Shown: piece by piece, positions 10,446 to 25,237 of the stretch
How positions within the stretch are numbered: the stretch's first letter is position 1
How the letters are laid out: each line of letters begins with the position of its first letter
Assembly: GCA_037892935.1 (NCBI GenBank)
Contig: JAYXKI010000010.1
Location: forward strand, 186,001 to 250,000
Source: Phlebopus portentosus
Taxonomy: Eukaryota > Basidiomycota > Agaricomycetes > Boletales > Boletinellaceae
DNA: 64,000 nt
Direction of reading: 5' to 3'
Position numbers and translations under genes: made by a program
The notes under the pieces: generated by a model
Database searches by the model: none
Told to the model about the DNA's origin: nothing
What the model saw: only the letters and a program-made list of their open reading frames with translations

Positions 10446-13400
10446 TCAAGACAAGTGGAAGCACCCTACACCTTCCGAGATGGCCGTCTCAAGCCGTTCT
10501 CGCATGACGTCTCGTGAACTGTACTGAGGGAGCTTCAGGTAGTTCACGCACGTCATAACACTCGGCAGATAATCATCTGCGCTGAGCGGGGCCTCATGAG
10601 GTTTTCGCACTACAGTAAACGGAGGGCTTAAGCCTCGGAAACCTACAGGAGCTGTTGAGTACCCAATATATATACAATGTGGTGTTTATAACCGCTCACC
10701 TCCGATAGGAAGTTTCGGACTCCCGGTGATGAATTGTAAGAATCTCCTTCGTGATGGTTCATCGTACTTTGACATGATATAGACAAGATCTCGAACGGCA
10801 GGGCTCTCCATATTGAACCCGTGATCAGCTTTCATTGACTCCATCAGTGCTACAAGAAACGTCAATACGCAATCAGGGACAGGTCTAGGGTCTACTCACT
10901 GTCAATGCTCCAATCCTCAACAGCATTACCGAAGAGAACACCCAACTCATCGGCTGAGAATGCCTGAAGGTCGGGAACAGGGAAGACTTTTGAGAAACCT
11001 TCTCGGAACGCCCTCGCCTGGAGTTCAGCACCTCTGCCGATCGTCGCATTGATGACCTCTTGGATGTATCCCTTGACATTCTGCGACGTCACTGGGATAT
11101 TCTTCCCTCCTGGTCGCAGGTCAATGTCGTAGCCCGGTAGCGTGAAATCAAGCATCATATCTTCAACCGAACCAAGGTCCATCTGGGTAAAGTTATCAGA
11201 CATTTACTACGGCACGCGCTATGAACACAACTTACTTTAACATCGTCGGAGTCAGATGGCTGGACAAAGGACTCAAGTTTCGCTAATGAATTGGCCAAGG
11301 CTGGATCAACGAGCTTCAAGAGACATCAGGATAGACACGTGATGGGGCTGCAAGACAACTCACCCTAAGAGTCCCTATCGTCATCGGAATCTCCTCTCCG
11401 AGAATCATCTTCAGGAACACCTTATTGAAGGACATGTCTATTATCCGTGAATCCAGCATTGCCTTGGCCACAAACTGTCCAATGATCTTGAAGATGTACA
11501 TTCGCTTTTCTCCTCCATCACCGCTTGTGTCCGTAGATACCGGTGCGGGGAACAGCCCATGAGGGTGATGAACATACACACCTGGGTACGTCATATCATC
11601 ATCCCGCCAGATTTTTAAATCACGCCTGGCGAATTCTCGTGATACTAAAGAATAAAACTCAAGCGTCGGACCCAAGCCAGTTCCGACTTCGTCGAAGTAC
11701 TCTACTTCGAGGATTGAAGACGACGATCCATACAGTTCGAATACCTTGAACGCTGATTCCAGGATATGTCTCCTCGAAATCCGGACCTTCTGCCTTTGCA
11801 GGCGCCCAAGGAATCCGAGCTGGTCGTCTCGCCGAGATGACTCTTGTGCACGATTCTGACTCTGCCACCGAAGGATGAGACGCGCATATCCGAAGGAGGT
11901 CGATTGAAGGAAGTTAAATCGGGTCGAGAACGGGAATAGGAACGGGAAGTGTAATGGAAGGTCCATCGCCCATTCAGGTAAGCATGCGCTCGCTACAATC
12001 ATCGGCTCCTCTAGTTGTCTCGTCAATTTGGCCGTCAGCTTGTTATTGATGAATGCACTCTCTGGCAAGATTTGCAACAATACAGTGCTTTCGGAGGCTT
12101 CAGCATTGAGTCTATGCAAGACGCGGAGCAACTTCAAGATCTTCGAGTGTGGAGCATCGTCGGGAAGAGACGCTAACGATGAAACGGGTGACCGGGCCCG
12201 AGCACTTGTCTCACCGTTATCTACATAAACAGATATTAGTTCTTGATCATGTTGCAAACTTGAATCTTGCTGACTTTCAGGGGGCGGTGCCGGCCCTGGC
12301 ACTTTCTTATACTTCACTGGGAACACCGACGAGTATAACATGGAAAGCGGAACAGAGTTCCCTGACGCCTTGCGTGCTTCGTGGTGATGTATTGCTCCGT
12401 AAATTGTCATGTCCAATGGCAATACATGGCCATCCATCGAGAACTCGAGATGCCAGTCCGTGGGCTTGTTCTTGAGAGCTGCCGCGTACGAAGGTCTTTG
12501 GATTGATGTGCCACTCGAAGGGCCCGCGGAAGACACAGCTGGATTGGGCGTCGCGACTCTTGTACCTTCTGGAGTCTGTGCAACGACTTTCGAGCCATCT
12601 GTACATCGAAATTAGAAAAGAGATATTGTTATTTCTGAGAATAAACAATATCTGAGAATAATCAGCGTACCGTCAGCGACGGAAAGCGTAACAGTCTTCT
12701 CTGCTTCCTCGCCATGGTCATGGTCGCCTTCATCTTCAAAGACCTAATTCAAGCAATTAAACGGACTTTTCCCAAATAACACAATAGGTCGCCTACCTCT
12801 GCATCTATATCGGCATCCATGAAATCGCCTTCAGAATCCAGATCGTCATCATCGTCGGCTAGTGTTTCCTCATCAGCCCGGTCGCCAGATGAATTCTTCC
12901 TAGATCTCGAAGTTGCTTTCTTCCCTTTATCTTGAGGAGCAACGACAGTAGAAGTTGAAGCAGCAGAAGGAGTAGCCACAGAGCTAGACGCTTGTACCCT
13001 GGCATTTTCCGATATAGACGCAGCCGATGCCTTTGCACTGAGACGCTGGCTGCGACGACGCTCCGGTTTCGGAGCCGAATCGTTCATCGAATCTCCTCGT
13101 GCCTGTGGTTGTGCCTCTGGAGGTGGGGGAGGAGCGCTCAAGGCACTGGAGAACCCCGCTAACCCCCCTGCAGACAAGACATCTGCCCCAAAGCGACCAG
13201 AGGCCAAAGCAGAAAGCATTCCCGATAATCTCGAACCGGCCGAAGTGGACAGCAAACCAGTCAAACGTGGTCGAAGGTAGTCATTCAATGCCTGGAACGT
13301 CGCGATCGCATGGATTGAGACCACTAAGTTGCTTGTCGATGAATCTGAGCTGTCTTCAGGGATTAACCGCAATTTGATCTGGCGAGCAAGAAGCGACGGA

Positions 13401-16400
13401 GTGCTGCGCTTAGAATCTGTCGAACTACGTGAGACGGCTATAACTGTACCAGAAAAGATGGTCTGCTTACCCTCCATTCCTGACGCTACCGTGGTCACTT
13501 CGAATGACTCGATGCGACTCAAACTCTCTTGCAACTTTTTCACGAGCACGGCCATAGGAGATGGGCCTGCGTTCTTTTCATTGCTGATAGCTGCAAGCTT
13601 CTCCATCATTAATTCATGACGACGAGTGTGGTCCACTAGAAGAATCTAAGTAGTCTGACTCCAAGCGAAATCAGCACAGTCACCTACCGGAATAATCTTT
13701 TGATGTTGCAAATTCCAGTAAACCGTCGAGAAGGCCACTCTGCAAGAGCTCAAAACTTGATATAGTCTGATGGGACGACAACACGTGGCTCAGTCCTTGC
13801 AGGGTTTCACTCAGTTGGTACTCAGACGCATCACGTTGCTGCAATCCTGTTACTAAATGACGCAGCCGCGTGAACGTAGCATCACCCACGTCCTGTACGT
13901 CGTTTGACAGGAGTTTAAATTTGATGAACCGTGCACGAAGGGTATAAGCATCTTCAGGATCTAGCAAGTGAGGTCGGCGACCGCCTGGAGCCAACGAACC
14001 AATAGGAGCTGGAATTGGGATAGAAGGCGGAGGTGGTGTGTCTGAAACTGATATTGAATCTTCTTTATTCTCTTCTTTAACCTTGTCCTTGTCCTTAATC
14101 CGCGGAGAAAGTGGACGAGCGGCCAATATATCGATCTCGTGTAGGACGCCTTCCCTTCGGAACGATGCCCGATACTCTGCAGGTGCCTTGCTCAAAAGGA
14201 GTTCAACCATCTGAAGACCGCCGATCATGAGATTCGGATTGTCCTTGGCTGATAGAATCGAACTTGCGAAGCTCGCAATCGGAACATTCTAAAATACCGT
14301 CAGTAAGAATCGGACCTGGTCCTGATCCAAGCAAAACTGACCTTCAGCGTATGCTTCAACTGTTCCTCATCTTGGAAACAAATTGCCTTGAGCAGAGAAG
14401 TCAAAGCTTTAAGCTTCACCGAACCTGACACGCTCGCCGCATAAACATCGACCAAGATCGGAATCATCGGAGTGATGAAGCGGTTCATAATCTGCTCATG
14501 CTGACGAAGTAGAGTAGCTCTATCAAGCGAGGTCTCCTGCGCGGAGGCACCAGCCGGATGCACGTCAGAGACCTCTTGTGCGGCGGGTGTCGCAGAGTCA
14601 TCTTCACCAGGGGTGTGAAGTCCAGCCGTCGGAGTCTGAGCACGCGAAGATGAGGCCGACTGAACACCGGAAAGAGAGATGGTGGCATTGGCTGCAGCCG
14701 CTCGGGCGGCTGCTCTGTCAACCCTATTCTTCGCTTTGATCATGCGATGGAAAGCTTTTCTGAAGTAGCCTTTATGGTCGAAAGTACCATCTATAATATT
14801 GCTCAGCAAGAAAACAAAATCTTCCGTTGCAGCAGTCTTACCTCTTGGAAGAGGAGGCATAAGTTCAGAAACGAGAGTAAGAGCTTCTTCAACTAGTTCC
14901 TTCGGCCTGTGAGCAAGATTCTGCATAACAGTCATATCTGCTAAACCTCCACCAAGTCCTTGGCCGGTACCACTATCACCTTGCTGAAGAGCTACAGCAG
15001 CAGCAGAAGGCGGTAATACGCCCGTCAATATCTGGTAGATAGTTGCCACGATGTCTGCCTGCAGCAGTGTCAATGTGATTGTCGGACTCGCCCGAGCTGC
15101 GGTGCCAAGCACTTTGACTAATTGAGTGTAGGTGCTTGCCGACACCACAGGCGATCCCCCTGCGGGCAAGAGCAAGACATTCACAGCTCGAATGAGATCT
15201 GCGTCGACGAGCACTTCAAGCTTATCCGCGTGTGATCGATGATAAGACTCAATGATCCTGATGACGCAAAGTGCCGCATAATCGACGAGCCTCTGGTCTG
15301 CGTAACCCAGGCAATTACGTATGATTGGCCAAACATCCTTGATCATTGAGAAGTTATCAGGAGAGAAGTTACGACAGCAATTTGCTGCAGCCTGTAGCGC
15401 CGTTCGCTGGACGGCGATAGAGAAAAAGTCCAAGTAATTCAAGAGCGCAGCTAAGCCACCCTCGCGCACAATCGCACTAGGATATTCCTCCGATATCTTT
15501 TCCAGAGTCTGGATTAAGGCGATGAGTGAACATTGAAAAGTCGATGTCGGGAAAGGGGCTTACAAGAAGAGTTTGTTCGGCCAAATCAATGTACGAGATC
15601 TCAACTAATTTGCTACAGAGGACAGGAATAGCACCATGATAGACGAGAGTATGCCCACAGCCAGGCAGGGCTTCCATCAAGTTGGCGAGACAGCGACAAG
15701 CAAGTAGCTGTGCCTCGAGGTTCTCGTCCCCAGCATACGCGCCCCCAGAGCTCATGGCGAGCGCTGCTGCAAGAGCTGCATCCTCATCAGTCGCTTCTTC
15801 ATCATCGTCATCATCATCATCAGCCTCATCCTGAGCCACTTCACCGCTTCCTCCCAATATACGCACAAGCTCTCTGACAAAGCTTTCGATCTGGAATGAA
15901 CCCGCTAGCGTATCCTCGGTGCTAATACTCAGAAGCTCGCTCAGCTCTTGCAGTGCAACTAGCCTCGTTGTCGGATCAGCAGTGGGCTTGATGTTATTGA
16001 GCAAAGTCCGGAGTCGAGTATTCACTTGACTCATGAAGCCCCCCATGCGGCCAAAGTCGAACATAGCCATTGTCTCCTCCAGCGTACGTCGAGATTCGGA
16101 TGCCTCTGTAGCTGGTTCCCCACGTTTCTCGTTCCCTCCATCCTGGTGGTCGTCTTCACTCTTCTCCATCTCATCCTCATCACTATGATCTTCATCTCCA
16201 TGCATATGTTCATCATGTTCACGCCCACCCAGATCATAATCAACGTCCATCATCTGTTCATCCTCCTCCGGCCGTGATGGACCTGGCGCAGCGATTGGCT
16301 TCGATTTCGCCACGTTTTTGCCGTTCGGCGAAGTCCTGGCACTATACAACGTCATAAGTTTTCCCAATTCATGACTGACCCTCATAATTAGGACTTACGT

Positions 16401-16991
16401 TGCTTTCTTTGGCATGGATCCCTTCTTAGATCGGCGGGCTCGCTTTGAAGAGGTTGGCGTAGACTCGTCCTCGGAGATGGACTCAGGATTTGCACGTTTC
16501 TTTCCTTTAATATCCTTGGCCGACTCGTTTATGACCAAGGAAGAGGCAGTCGGTGGTTGAGTAGCGCGTTTAGCCCTGACCACAAGCCATCAGTCAGCAA
16601 GTCTCCCACAATACACCTAACTCGGAAGCTTGCTCACCTCCTACTTGTGCGGACAGGGGTGGATGCGTGGTCTGTAGAAGTATCTCGTCTCTTACCTTTG
16701 CCTGTGTGGTCGCGAATGCGTCTCTAATACCAGGCGAAGATACAAAGTTAGTAAAACGTGCTGCAAAGCAAGACTGAAGAGCAGTTCAAAGAAGCGTACA
16801 GAAGGTTGATCAGTGCTGCTATTAATCTCTTCTCGGTCCTTTCCGTTCTCCTTAGCTGCCTTGAGGCGAGAGCTCGACCGCACTGGAGTCCTTTCGCTGA
16901 ATACTGCGTTCGACGTGGATGAATGCGATGTGTTCTGCGTGTGAGACGATGAACTCGACGCTACTTGATTATTGATTCGTTCGAAGTCCAT
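10446..16991 (-). CDS. UFD4: HECT E3 ubiquitin ligase, UFD4/TRIP12 type
   Basis: Large multi-exon gene of roughly 1,900 residues. The start ATG at 16991 opens a Ser-rich, basic, low-complexity N-terminus. An acidic stretch (16.1-16.3 kb) follows, then an armadillo-like helical domain (15.4-16.0 kb, with [18 protein letters not shown] and the family pattern around LVELCEKI-like [12 protein letters not shown]). Middle segments are acidic or charged. The HECT domain covers the last ~370 codons: [38 protein letters not shown], then [15 protein letters not shown] and the catalytic motif [13 protein letters not shown], with the acceptor Cys codon at 10548-10550. The C-terminus is [11 protein letters not shown]4 ligases act in the ubiquitin-fusion degradation pathway and on N-degrons. 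No frame breaks were seen. Confidence 0.94.
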
Positions 16992-17281
16992 TAGATTCAG
17001 GCCGCCATCGACCTAGCACGAAATGCCCGACGATATACCAGAAATTATGAAGACCCTCGACGTTGTGTACGTCGCAGTTGCAGAAGCGAAGTGTAGACGA
17101 CCGAGTCTTCTCGTGCGCGTATGTAAAGGGTCAAAGGTGATCCCCGTGATCTCATTCCCACGCATTGTTTTCTGTGGCGCATTTCTTTTTCTTTTCTCTT
17201 TTCTCGAATTTTAGAGAACAAAAGGCATTACTTTTCTATTATTCAAATTCGCCGGATCATCGAGACTAACTGCATCTACTT

Positions 17282-19085
<1,804 letters not shown>

Positions 19086-19670
19086 GTCTGGTCTGAACTG
19101 TACTGTATGCGGAGGCGCCGAGTGAAAGGAATGCACATGCACAAGTATCGATCGACCTGGATATATTTATAAACTTTGATAAGCTCCCTATATCTGAAAT
19201 TATCCTCGGGTTTATCCAGGCTGAACTGTATACTCGATTTCCTCCACGTAATGAAGCATTCTCTTATCGTCAACTTCCGTTCTTTAATCCCGCGTTTCAA
19301 GATAAGCGACATCGATGTAAAGGAGAGTGGCCCGATGTGCTCAGGAGCAAGTTACAGTACATCACAAGTGTAAAAGCCATACATTCTTTTACGGGCCATA
19401 CCAGTCCACTGAATTTAGGCAGTTACCGAATTTATACACCACAAACTGTTCCGATTCTGATGTATTATAAAAGGAATGTATGAATCAGAATAAAGAATCT
19501 ACCTGGACAAGGAAATGGTCTGTTGTTACTCATTAAAGAATATATTAAGTACGAGGGTAAACGAATCTAGAATGGATAGATTCCACTAAATAAATGCGCT
19601 ATCGAGCGCAAGTGCGTAATGCAGTCATAGAAGAACAGGAAACAAAAAGATCACTCCGAGAAGTTTCATT
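19086..19670. other. Intergenic, no gene seen
   Basis: AT-rich space. A TATTATAAAA stretch near 19462 resembles a TATA element, but no gene was found downstream of it on the plus strand. Confidence 0.35.
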
Positions 19671-21178
19671 TCAGACAGGACGGCCTGCCGCGTCTCCGCA
19701 GCTTGGCGGAGGAGGTATCTCGGCCGTGCTATGCCGATCCTGAAGTCGGTCGACCTTCGCCTGTAGAGTAGCAATATATGTTCCAGCAAACATGTGTTCG
19801 GTACGAGTCGCTCTATTCGTCCTCGTCCCGTTCATGGTCGAGTCCCAAGGACTACTCAAGGCAGTCCGATCACCAGGAGAGGACCGACTCCGAGCAGGCA
19901 ACCTCTCCTGTTTCTCGTCGAATATATATCGCTGGAAGGGATCCTTCTCGAGCTGTGGGTGCTCGTTCTGGTGTGGGTTCTGCGTTCGTTCGGTGGACGT
20001 CGGAAGTGGGCGGTAAGACAGCTAAGGAATCCGTTCGCCTCGGCCTCGGTCCCGTGAAAAAATTTGATATGGTTCGCTGAATCGAAATCACACCCCGTTC
20101 GTCAATGGAACTACGTTCGGTGGACTCTGGCACCTTCGCCTTGCAGGGGATGTAAATAGCTTGCAACTGTCGCTTCACGTCGACGCCGTCGGATGCACAA
20201 TAGTGCAATAACAGTAACAAGTAGGACAGCGACACCCCCTGCCACCAATCCACCGACGACTGCGACTTGAGACGACTTATCCGAGCTAGTTGTTGCAGCG
20301 GGGTTGCTGGATATAGATGTACCCGCAGACGCGTTGGTACTCTGCGGTGCAGATAGCGTAGGCAGTCCAGTCCCACTGGCACTTATGTTTCGGCTGGAGC
20401 AATCGGCAGGCCAGTGAGGACCGTCGACGATTAGAGAAGATACTGACGGAAAGTCTGTAGACGAAATACTTGAATTCTTCGGTAGACCCGGACTCGCAAG
20501 GCTTGAAGTGATCGAATCTTCCTCTGCCCTACAAATATTAAGGCATGGTAAGAAGAATGCTGCCTATAAGAAAGTACTCACGTATAAATCAAACGATCGA
20601 ACAGATCACCGAATCATCAGGCCCGTCCACCACCCAATTAATGACAAAAGTACATGCAGTATTCGCAAGATTCGTGTCCGAATATCCAAGTGCATTGTAT
20701 ACAAAATCCGGACTTGTCCCAGGGTCGTATTCAAATGCACCCACGACATTCCAATCCATTAAGAATGACATGTTAGTCATGAACGGCGCGCCTTGGACAT
20801 AGTTTTGACAGAATGAAGTATGCATAGACAGCAGTACCTACGTTCATTTCTCATTCTTTAGATACTTCTAGGAAGATAAAAAGATGAAACATACCGTAAA
20901 ATTAATCTCGATTGTAAACGAAGTATTTCCTAGTCTTAGCGTGGAAATGTGCCACGTTCCATCGTAAGCCTGGCTCGGATCCGGATTGACAGTACAGTCA
21001 GAGCAGGTTGCTCCCGAGTTCCATGCCGTGGCAGGAGAATACGCCGGGAGCGCTCCACTAATGTCATCACCGTGCTCGTCGTCCACCGTCACATGATCGC
21101 GATCGCGGCCTCTACACATTGGAAGAGAAAATAGAACAAGATGAAAATTGTAGCGTGTGTTCGTGACGACGATACCAT
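19671..21178 (-). CDS. Single-pass surface protein with beta-rich ectodomain (frame-broken)
   Basis: Architecture common in Agaricomycetes. A signal peptide (ATG at 21178, VSSSRTHATIFILFYFLFQC) is followed by an ectodomain beginning VTVDDEHGDDISGALPAYSP and WNSGATCSDCTVNPD..AYDGTWH, then a membrane-distal part FEYDPGTSPDFVYNALGY, a Ser/Thr stalk, a transmembrane helix (VAVVGGLVAGGVAVLLVTVIAL) with a CIRRRR stop-transfer, and a Ser/Arg-rich tail ending in a short coiled coil (FAGTYIATLQAKVDRLQDRH) and PPPP. The signal peptide and ectodomain are in different frames (break near 21093-21117). The cytoplasmic tail changes frame again near 20120-20150 and near 19900. No intron repairs these, so it is a decaying gene or carries base-level errors. 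Ligand and function are unknown. Confidence 0.6.
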
Positions 21179-22121
21179 CCTGCCTATTTGAACTTGCAAG
21201 CAAGCATCGCTGTTCAGCTAAAGAGCGCGGAGAGGTGAAAATGGCGAGACTCTCTCGCCATTAAGATTCAAAAAGACTTTGAAGAGTTCGCTACAGTCCG
21301 AACACAAGAATTTACTAATGGTAACATTATCGGGTGCAACTCGCATTAGACTGCAGCTAAGACTGGAGCTGACACGAATGGGGAGATAGCTTTCTCACAA
21401 GGCAGTACGGTTACTGCGCGTCTCACACCATCGTGTAACTGCTCGCCACCGGCTATACACATATTGGACCAGGCTAAATGACGAGTAATTTGAGATGACA
21501 ATGATCGCCATGATCGATTGTAGTGGAAACTTACATTCTAGCGCTAGATCCTGTTGTCAACAGGACTCAGTTGCTTGAACAGACGAAGGTCCTGGAGGTA
21601 AGCACTACGGTGGTCTGTCTAAACTGGCTTCGAGATGACATTGCAACAGAATAAATATTCCAGAAAGGCCCTCTTCTCATGTGTCATATTTATAGCTAGC
21701 GCTCGGAAAGCCCGAAGGAGATAAAAGGAACTCGACATGGTTGTACGGGAGAGAGGCTAGTTGAACATGATTCTCGTGCGTCTGTCGATCGTGTTCCCTA
21801 TTTTGGGTTTTACTGCGCTAATCGGTGATCAACGAACGAACCTCGCATAATCACTGAAAGAAAATAAGATTAACTATTATTATTATTCTGTACGATATCC
21901 GAATCCCGATTCAGTATTCTACCTCAACCTGCATATTCAAGCATAGAAAGACAGGGGTGAAGTTCTGAGTCCAGTAATCTACCAACACAATACAGACCAT
22001 CCCATTCGCCTCTGGACCGAGTACTGGATTAACTTATCGATAGCATGTCAGGAATCACTGCGTCCATCAGAGCACGACGAGAAGAAAACAATAGCGGGTA
22101 TGTGCAGAGCGTTCGACTGAA
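21179..22121. other. Intergenic, no gene seen
   Basis: About 0.94 kb upstream of the surface-protein gene. It contains a short TAT triplet run near 21875. Nothing else was recognised. Confidence 0.4.
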
Positions 22122-24329
22122 TTACTTGGGCTCCGTTTTCTCCGTCTTTAGAGACCGCGCCTCGCTCTTCGGCCGTTCTTTTGCATCCCCATTGCGTTTA
22201 GCTCGACGCACCTCGGCCTGTATCTGAGCATGCTTAGACTTTCCTTGTGCAGCCTCCACAACCATCCTGAGAGCGAAACCGTCGTATGAGATCAAAGCTA
22301 CGTTTTACAGTACTTTGCACTTACCGTTCTAGTTCTCGTCTCTCTTCCGCCGACTCGTCCGGTTGCGTATTCCGGAAAATATGTCCGATTAGCAATAAAG
22401 CCTATTGTCTATTATCACCTTATCCAGAATAATACAAGCGACAAACGCACCCTAGCTCGATTCACCAGGACAGACTCGGGAACTGAGTGGTCCTTAAGGA
22501 CTTTGTCACAGACCTCTCGAAGCACCTGCATAACCTCGAAGCGCGTCCCTCGCCATGACGCCAACATGATCTAGAATCGAGTATCAGGAACATGCCGAAG
22601 AAAGACAAAACAGTATGAATACCTTGCCGGTAATATCCATCTCTAAAGCCTTCAGCTCCTCTTCGGGTATCTCTCCCCGTGCTTGCAGCTTCTCCATTTC
22701 CTGTTGTGAAGGTTCATATCCACCTGTCTAAACAAGTTCAAAGGACATACCTGCATCGTATGTTGTACACCAATGCTACTCAAAGGTCACAATCAAGTAC
22801 AAGAGAATTCCATAAAACTGCTCACGCGCTTCCGATAACACCCCAAGCATCCTTCGCCATTGAACCTTTTTCTTTTAGTCGAGAAAAGAAACCAGGACTA
22901 GATGGACGTAAATGGTTTTAAAACAGAACTAAAGCTTTCTGATGAGCTCACATTCCAAGGAATTTGCGAGACTTCATGAATGACGTCGCTTTCGTAGCGT
23001 ACGCAGATCCGATTGTATGTAACAACTGAAACAGGATATTAGTTTAGTGAACTGTTGTCGCAGACCGAGCACTTACTTCAACACCGAAACTTTCTAACTT
23101 CAAGTCGTCCGCCTCCAGCTGGATCTTCTTCGTGAACGCGATGGTCTCTGGATCATTAGGATCACCAGGGCGCTCAGCATCGACAAACGGTCGGACCCGA
23201 TCAATCAATTTCTGTGTTAAGATGTTCACCCGCTCTTCCATAGCTTTGTGACGCTCAGTTTCGAGCTCTTCGAGCTTCTGTCTCTGCTCAGGAGTGAGCT
23301 TCTGCTTCCCTTTCCTCTTACGCAGATCATCCACGGAAGCTGAGGACTTGGATGCATCGGGAGGAGCCGGTGATGTAGATGGTGATGGAGCGGGAGATGC
23401 GCCGGGAGAAACGTGCAGACCCTGGTTATCCGAAGTGGTAGCAGTTTGCGGACGAGACAGAGTTGGGGCGTGAGCGTTGCCATCTGCGGGCGCGGTTTTT
23501 TCATCTATCGCAGCAGTTGAGGCCGCAGCTTGGCCCTTGTCCTGCGGCAGAGTGGTCGGCGTCGCACCACCGGACGACTGACCGTGAGATGCTTTCATGT
23601 CGCGATCCAAACCTGCCTTCTCCTCATCCGTCATTACAGTAGATGCTACGTTGGTCATTTCCTTCATTAAAGAAATCTCGCCGATCTGCATGTTCAGGTC
23701 AATCACGTCTCAAATGAGCCACTGGCAGCGGCACGTACGTAGTCCTCAAACCGCTCGCCACCAAAGACGTTTGCGAAGAAGCCAGCGGCATCATCAATAC
23801 CGGGCCCTTCCTTGTCGGTCTGAAACCAGGCTTCGTAAGAAAAGAGGTTGATAGAATGGACTGCTCGACGCACCATTGACTTGCCATTCTTGTCATAAAC
23901 CGCTCGCATATTCTAACCATCTCCGTACATTAGTTATGCATAGTTCAATTTCATGTAGAGTTAAAGGACGCACTGAGTCCGACAAGACCTTGTATGCTTG
24001 ACTGAAGACCAATCAGATGTCAGCGAGACGATGCCGCCGAATCCGTATCTAGAAGACACACCTAATCTCCTTGAACTTTTCCTCCGCATCCGGTGACTGA
24101 TTCTTGTCTGGGTGATACTGAGGTGGTGGCAAAGCGACAATTAAGCACTATGAAGGCGCTCAAACAAAACATAGAAGTGACCTTCATTGCCGCTTTGCGG
24201 TATGCTTTTTTAAGGTCCGTGTCGTTGACATCCGTCGGCACGTCCAGCTAAGCTTAATTTCAGCATTTATTTCATTCAAATAATATTGCGACGAACCAGG
24301 TCATAATATTCTGTCTGCACAGGCGCCAT
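22122..24329 (-). CDS. DnaJ (Hsp40) co-chaperone with DnaJ-X domain, CAJ1/DJP1 type
   Basis: Type III J-protein that stimulates Hsp70. The start ATG at 24329 begins MAPVQTEYYDLL. The J domain is split by introns but complete, with KKAYRKAAMK, the HPD tripeptide in YHPDKNQSPDAEEKFKEIS and YKVLSD. It is followed by FFANVFGGERFEDYIGEISLM, a Pro/Ser-rich linker, and a charged helical stretch KLTPEQRQKLEELETERHK leading into the DnaJ-X domain (ESFGVELLHTIGSAY, FLGIPGFFSRLKEKG). The C-terminus is Lys/Glu-rich. The combination matches yeast Caj1/Djp1, the latter linked to peroxisomal and mitochondrial import. No frame break was seen. Confidence 0.92.
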
Positions 24330-25237
24330 CGCTTCAATGTTTTTTGGAGGTTAGAAGATGAGGAAAGAAATGAAAGAGAAAAGGAGTGGTAAAGGGATCA
24401 AGGTAAGTTACAAAAGCCGCATTAGGCCGCCGGAGGCTATACGACGACGCATCCGCGGCTTGTTCTCCAAATTGAACGTCATCATCCACCACTATCAATT
24501 CAGCAGGGCTACTGCACAGTTGCTCGCTCCTTTCAAACGTTAATGCGAAAAGTTTATGGCTTGTTTCCCTTTTTTTAAACGGACGAAGCTGAAGTCGCAT
24601 TTACTGCTTGAGGCCACGTCGTCATTCTTGGAATGTCTCGGCAAGAAACGCGCTTTCTAACGGACCGTTAAAGTGTGGTTCTTATTGGGTAAGTCTGAGT
24701 CATGAAATCAATACCTGTAAAGCCCGTAAAGACCTGACGGTGAAACCTTTGTTAGTAGCTTAGCGCATTCCTTGCAACGGACTGGTCAGGAATTTTCATG
24801 AACGATAACAGGCGTGTCAGTATGTAAATGATCGAAACCCTTTTCTATCGAACAGGGACTGTTATACATTAGAATACAAGACTACAACTTCTTTCGCGTT
24901 TGGCAAGGGAAGGCCCCTTCACTTTCCTTATTTACAAGCTGCCTTCGCCTTGATTATACTCCTACAACACTTGTGCCACTTTGCTTGAGCAGAAGATGGT
25001 TAAATCCAATTATCTGAAGATCGCGGAAATTGGGATTTGATCGGCGTCGACGCATTGCTAGGTCTTTCTATGTCGTCGAGCACGACCGAATACAACGATT
25101 GTGAGTAGTATGATCCCTATTGAAAACACGTTGGTTAGACAACACCGTGCACAGAGTCGAAAAGATCCACTCACTGAGCTAATCGTATTGTCAGCCACAG
25201 TGTCCGAGAATTGTGATGCAGCAGTCTGCGATTGAAA
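24330..25237. other. Intergenic, no gene seen
   Basis: About 0.9 kb between two minus-strand genes. No splice-consistent coding frame, RNA gene or repeat was seen. Confidence 0.4.

Noticed and set aside
11543..12475. Plus-strand open frames opposite the HECT ligase
   Set aside because: Antisense shadows of UFD4 exons, no independent support.
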